A stretch of 8,843 bases of DNA from Bacteroidetes bacterium HGW-Bacteroidetes-12 (lineage in GTDB: Bacteria > Bacteroidota > Bacteroidia > Flavobacteriales_E > Vicingaceae), in NCBI GenBank assembly GCA_002841035.1, contig PHDR01000092.1, positions 1 to 8,843 on the forward strand, written 5' to 3'. The notes beneath the pieces are model-generated. The model searched no databases. It worked only from the letters and a program-made list of their open reading frames with translations, and was not told the DNA's origin. A program made the translations under genes and the position numbers. Below are positions 7,393 to 8,843 of the stretch, piece after piece (position 1 is the first letter of the stretch; each line of letters opens with the position of its first letter).

Positions 7393-8441
7393 ACCGTTGG
7401 TAGTCTTAATATCGTTTTCACTCTTTTTTCAGAAGAAGATGTGTCGTTTTCGATAAAAAAAAAGGCTTTATTATTATATAAAATTTCTAAACGTTGCTTG
7501 GTGTTTATCAATCCAAATCCTGTTTTACTTGTTGATGTTTCGTTATAAACGCCACTGTTGTAGATAGTAATTTCAAGTTCGTTTAAGGGTGTTCTCACAG
7601 CAATTAACTCTATTACCCCTCCTCTTGACTGCTTAGATGTACCGTGTTTTATCGCATTTTCTACTAATGTTTGGAGCATTAATGGAGGTATTTGAAAAGA
7701 AGTTGCTTTATCATCAATCGTTTTCTTTATTGTAAGTTTTTCTTCGAATCTAGTTTTTTCTAAACTCAAGTAATCTTCCACTAATTTAAGCTCTTCCGAA
7801 AAGGAAATAAGTGTTTTTTTTCCCATCAACAAAGAGTTTCTAAGCACGTTAGACAATTGATTGATGGCTGCTTTTGCCAGTTTTGGGTCTTCATCAATTA
7901 ATGCCCTGATGCTGTTCATTGCATTAAAAATGAAATGCGGGTTCATTTGAGAAATTAATCGATTTAACTCTATTTCATTCTTTTTAGCTTCCCATTTCAG
8001 GTTTTTGATTTCCTCGTTTTTGTAATTGGTTACATAGTGAACCAAAAAATAAAACAACGACCAAAGTAAATAAATGATAAACCAGCTCGAAATTCCTAAA
8101 AAGAAATCACTGAATGAAAAAACCAATTGTTTTTGTTCGATAAATACATCAACCAATAGCCATTTCAAGAAAGAAGTTACTAAACTTAAGCTTAACGCAC
8201 CTAAAAAAATAGGGGAGATTAATCTTACCAAAGGCAAACTAAGTAGGTTGTTCTTTACAATTATTATTCGGTAACTGTGCGAAACAAAAAGGCAAATTGC
8301 ATAAATTGAGCAAAGGCTCAACATAAATTTTAGCGAAAAACTACCATATGCAGAAAAATTAAAATAACCAACAAAAATGGTATATACCAACCAACCAAAA
8401 AGTTGTAAAAGCCAATATAGTTTGGTTTTTGAATAAATCAA
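7389..8441 (-). CDS. LytS/YehU-type sensor histidine kinase, four membrane helices
   Basis: 350 residues. It starts at a TTG (8441-8439), because no in-frame ATG or GTG lies between it and the upstream stop at 8468-8466. The resulting N-terminus (KLYWLLQLFGWLVY) is typical for the family, so the TTG is credible. Four hydrophobic helices (about 9-29, 38-62, 72-96, 115-138) form a membrane sensor without a large external domain. A linker helix leads to the His_kinase domain (PF06580 type) with NPHFIFN; H169 is the expected phosphorylated His. The ATP-binding domain has LVENAIKHG (N262) and GFGLINTKQRL (G308, G310). Such kinases normally phosphorylate a LytTR-type response regulator, usually encoded next door. 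Here the downstream neighbour is convergent and the upstream one is a PDZ protein, so no partner is adjacent. Signal unknown. Confidence 0.92.
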   Translation of the reverse strand: MIYSKTKLYWLLQLFGWLVYTIFVGYFNFSAYGSFSLKFMLSLCSIYAICLFVSHSYRIIIVKNNLLSLPLVRLISPIFLGALSLSLVTSFLKWLLVDVFIEQKQLVFSFSDFFLGISSWFIIYLLWSLFYFLVHYVTNYKNEEIKNLKWEAKKNEIELNRLISQMNPHFIFNAMNSIRALIDEDPKLAKAAINQLSNVLRNSLLMGKKTLISFSEELKLVEDYLSLEKTRFEEKLTIKKTIDDKATSFQIPPLMLQTLVENAIKHGTSKQSRGGVIELIAVRTPLNELEITIYNSGVYNETSTSKTGFGLINTKQRLEILYNNKAFFFIENDTSSSEKRVKTILRLPTV

Positions 8442-8481
8442 GGATAGAAATAATTGGTTTATAAACTAATTATAAAACTAA

Positions 8482-8514
8482 CAAAATTAACTTAAACTAC
8501 AACCCTAACAGCAA
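8482..8514 (-). promoter_or_regulatory. Bacteroidota-type promoter for the histidine kinase gene
   Basis: On the minus strand TAATTTTG (8489-8482) fits the -7 consensus TAnnTTTG. A TTG at 8514-8512 lies 22 bases upstream, inside the 17-23 range reported for the -33 element. The predicted start near 8477 gives a leader of about 35 bases before the TTG start codon at 8441. This suggests the kinase is transcribed separately from the upstream PDZ gene. Confidence 0.45.
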
Positions 8515-8535
8515 CAGGTTTAAAAACTTGTTAGG
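8504..8535. repeat. Inverted repeat with two competing stems
   Basis: CCTAACA (8504-8510) and TGTTAGG (8529-8535) form a perfect 7-base inverted repeat with an 18-base loop. A second arrangement pairs AACAGGTTT (8513-8521) with AAACTTGTT (8524-8532), 8 of 9 positions matching. The two share TGTT at 8529-8532, so both cannot form fully. The element lies just after the stop of the PDZ gene (minus strand) and overlaps the predicted -33 box of the kinase. No clean T run follows on the minus strand, so an ordinary terminator is only weakly supported. Confidence 0.45.
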
Positions 8536-8547
8536 ATTAAATTAACA

Positions 8548-8843
8548 TTATTCTCCTAACCACGCTTTTCTCAAACTAATTTGTGACAAAGTTGCCGATG
8601 GATTTATTTCTATGAAATAAGGAATTGTTTTTTCTGCTTTTGTGGCCTTAGCTTTTAATGTTATTGTCGATTTTTTTTTCTTTTTTAATCGCTCTATAGT
8701 TATTGTAATTTTATCGCCTTCTTGCGTGTTCTTTTTGTAATCGTTTATCACCTCGTTAAAATTATCAGAAACTAGTGCTTTACCATTAATAGCCACCAAT
8801 TCATCATTAATTTTAAAACCTAGATTTTTTCCGTAATCATTCA
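8548..8843 (-). CDS. PDZ-containing C-terminus of a probable M61-family peptidase, 5' partial
   Basis: The frame is open to the window edge at 8843, so the gene starts to the right. The TTG at 8799-8797 is an internal Leu codon, not a start. The visible 98 residues begin NDYGKNLGFKINDELVAING, the GLGF-like and D-E-L-V-A-I-N-G signature of a PDZ domain, followed by GDKITITIER and a Lys-rich turn. They end in RKAWLGE. A C-terminal PDZ domain and a final AWLG-type tail fit M61 glycyl-aminopeptidase-like proteins of Bacteroidota, but the HExxH zinc site would lie outside the window. Another PDZ protease, such as an aspartyl-protease-like protein, is possible. It is on the same strand as the kinase, 106 bases upstream of it. 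Confidence 0.6.
   Translation of the reverse strand, partial: NDYGKNLGFKINDELVAINGKALVSDNFNEVINDYKKNTQEGDKITITIERLKKKKKSTITLKAKATKAEKTIPYFIEINPSATLSQISLRKAWLGE

Noticed and set aside
8797..8799. Separate small gene of 83 residues starting at TTG 8799
   Set aside because: The frame stays open to the window edge and the upstream codons complete a PDZ domain, so this is the end of a longer gene.

Overview
The window is AT-rich DNA from a Bacteroidota bacterium. Four things point there: a C-terminal type IX secretion (T9SS) type B sorting domain, a TPR/PD40/OmpA_C protein of the PorE kind, signal peptides that end in Ala-Gln or Ser-Gln, and promoter-like TAnnTTTG motifs with no Shine-Dalgarno sequences. 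A Flavobacteriales-like lineage is plausible, but genus cannot be read from this sequence. No rRNA, tRNA, CRISPR array, insertion sequence or attachment site was seen, and no gene-free stretch exceeds about 110 bases.

Positions 2-5291 (+) hold three closely packed genes for exported surface-type proteins. The first is the C-terminal part of a fibre protein with a peptidase S74 (tail-fibre/endosialidase-type) chaperone domain; it is cut by the left edge. Its TAA is followed directly by the ATG of a 676-residue protein with PKD/Ig-like domains and a T9SS type B sorting domain. After 46 bases comes a second, complete S74 fibre protein of 727 residues with its own signal peptide. The two fibre proteins share a shaft segment but carry different S74 subtypes, so they are mosaic paralogues.

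Positions 5366-7392 (+) hold a -7-type promoter motif and a gene for a 664-residue periplasmic/outer-membrane protein. Its order is TPR, PD40 propeller, carboxypeptidase-regulatory-like domain and OmpA_C, the same as the T9SS component PorE. It would anchor something at the outer membrane to peptidoglycan.

Positions 7389-8843 (-) hold a four-helix LytS/YehU-type sensor histidine kinase whose stop codon overlaps the OmpA-family stop, then a 106-base spacer with a promoter-like motif and an inverted repeat. At the right edge is the C-terminal PDZ end of a probable M61-family peptidase. The kinase has no response regulator as an immediate neighbour.

The left two thirds looks like a locus for cell-surface fibres and a T9SS-exported protein beside an envelope anchor. 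The right third is a separate minus-strand group. No clearly new system is evident. The most unusual part is the pair of secreted, self-cleaving S74 fibres flanking a T9SS substrate.
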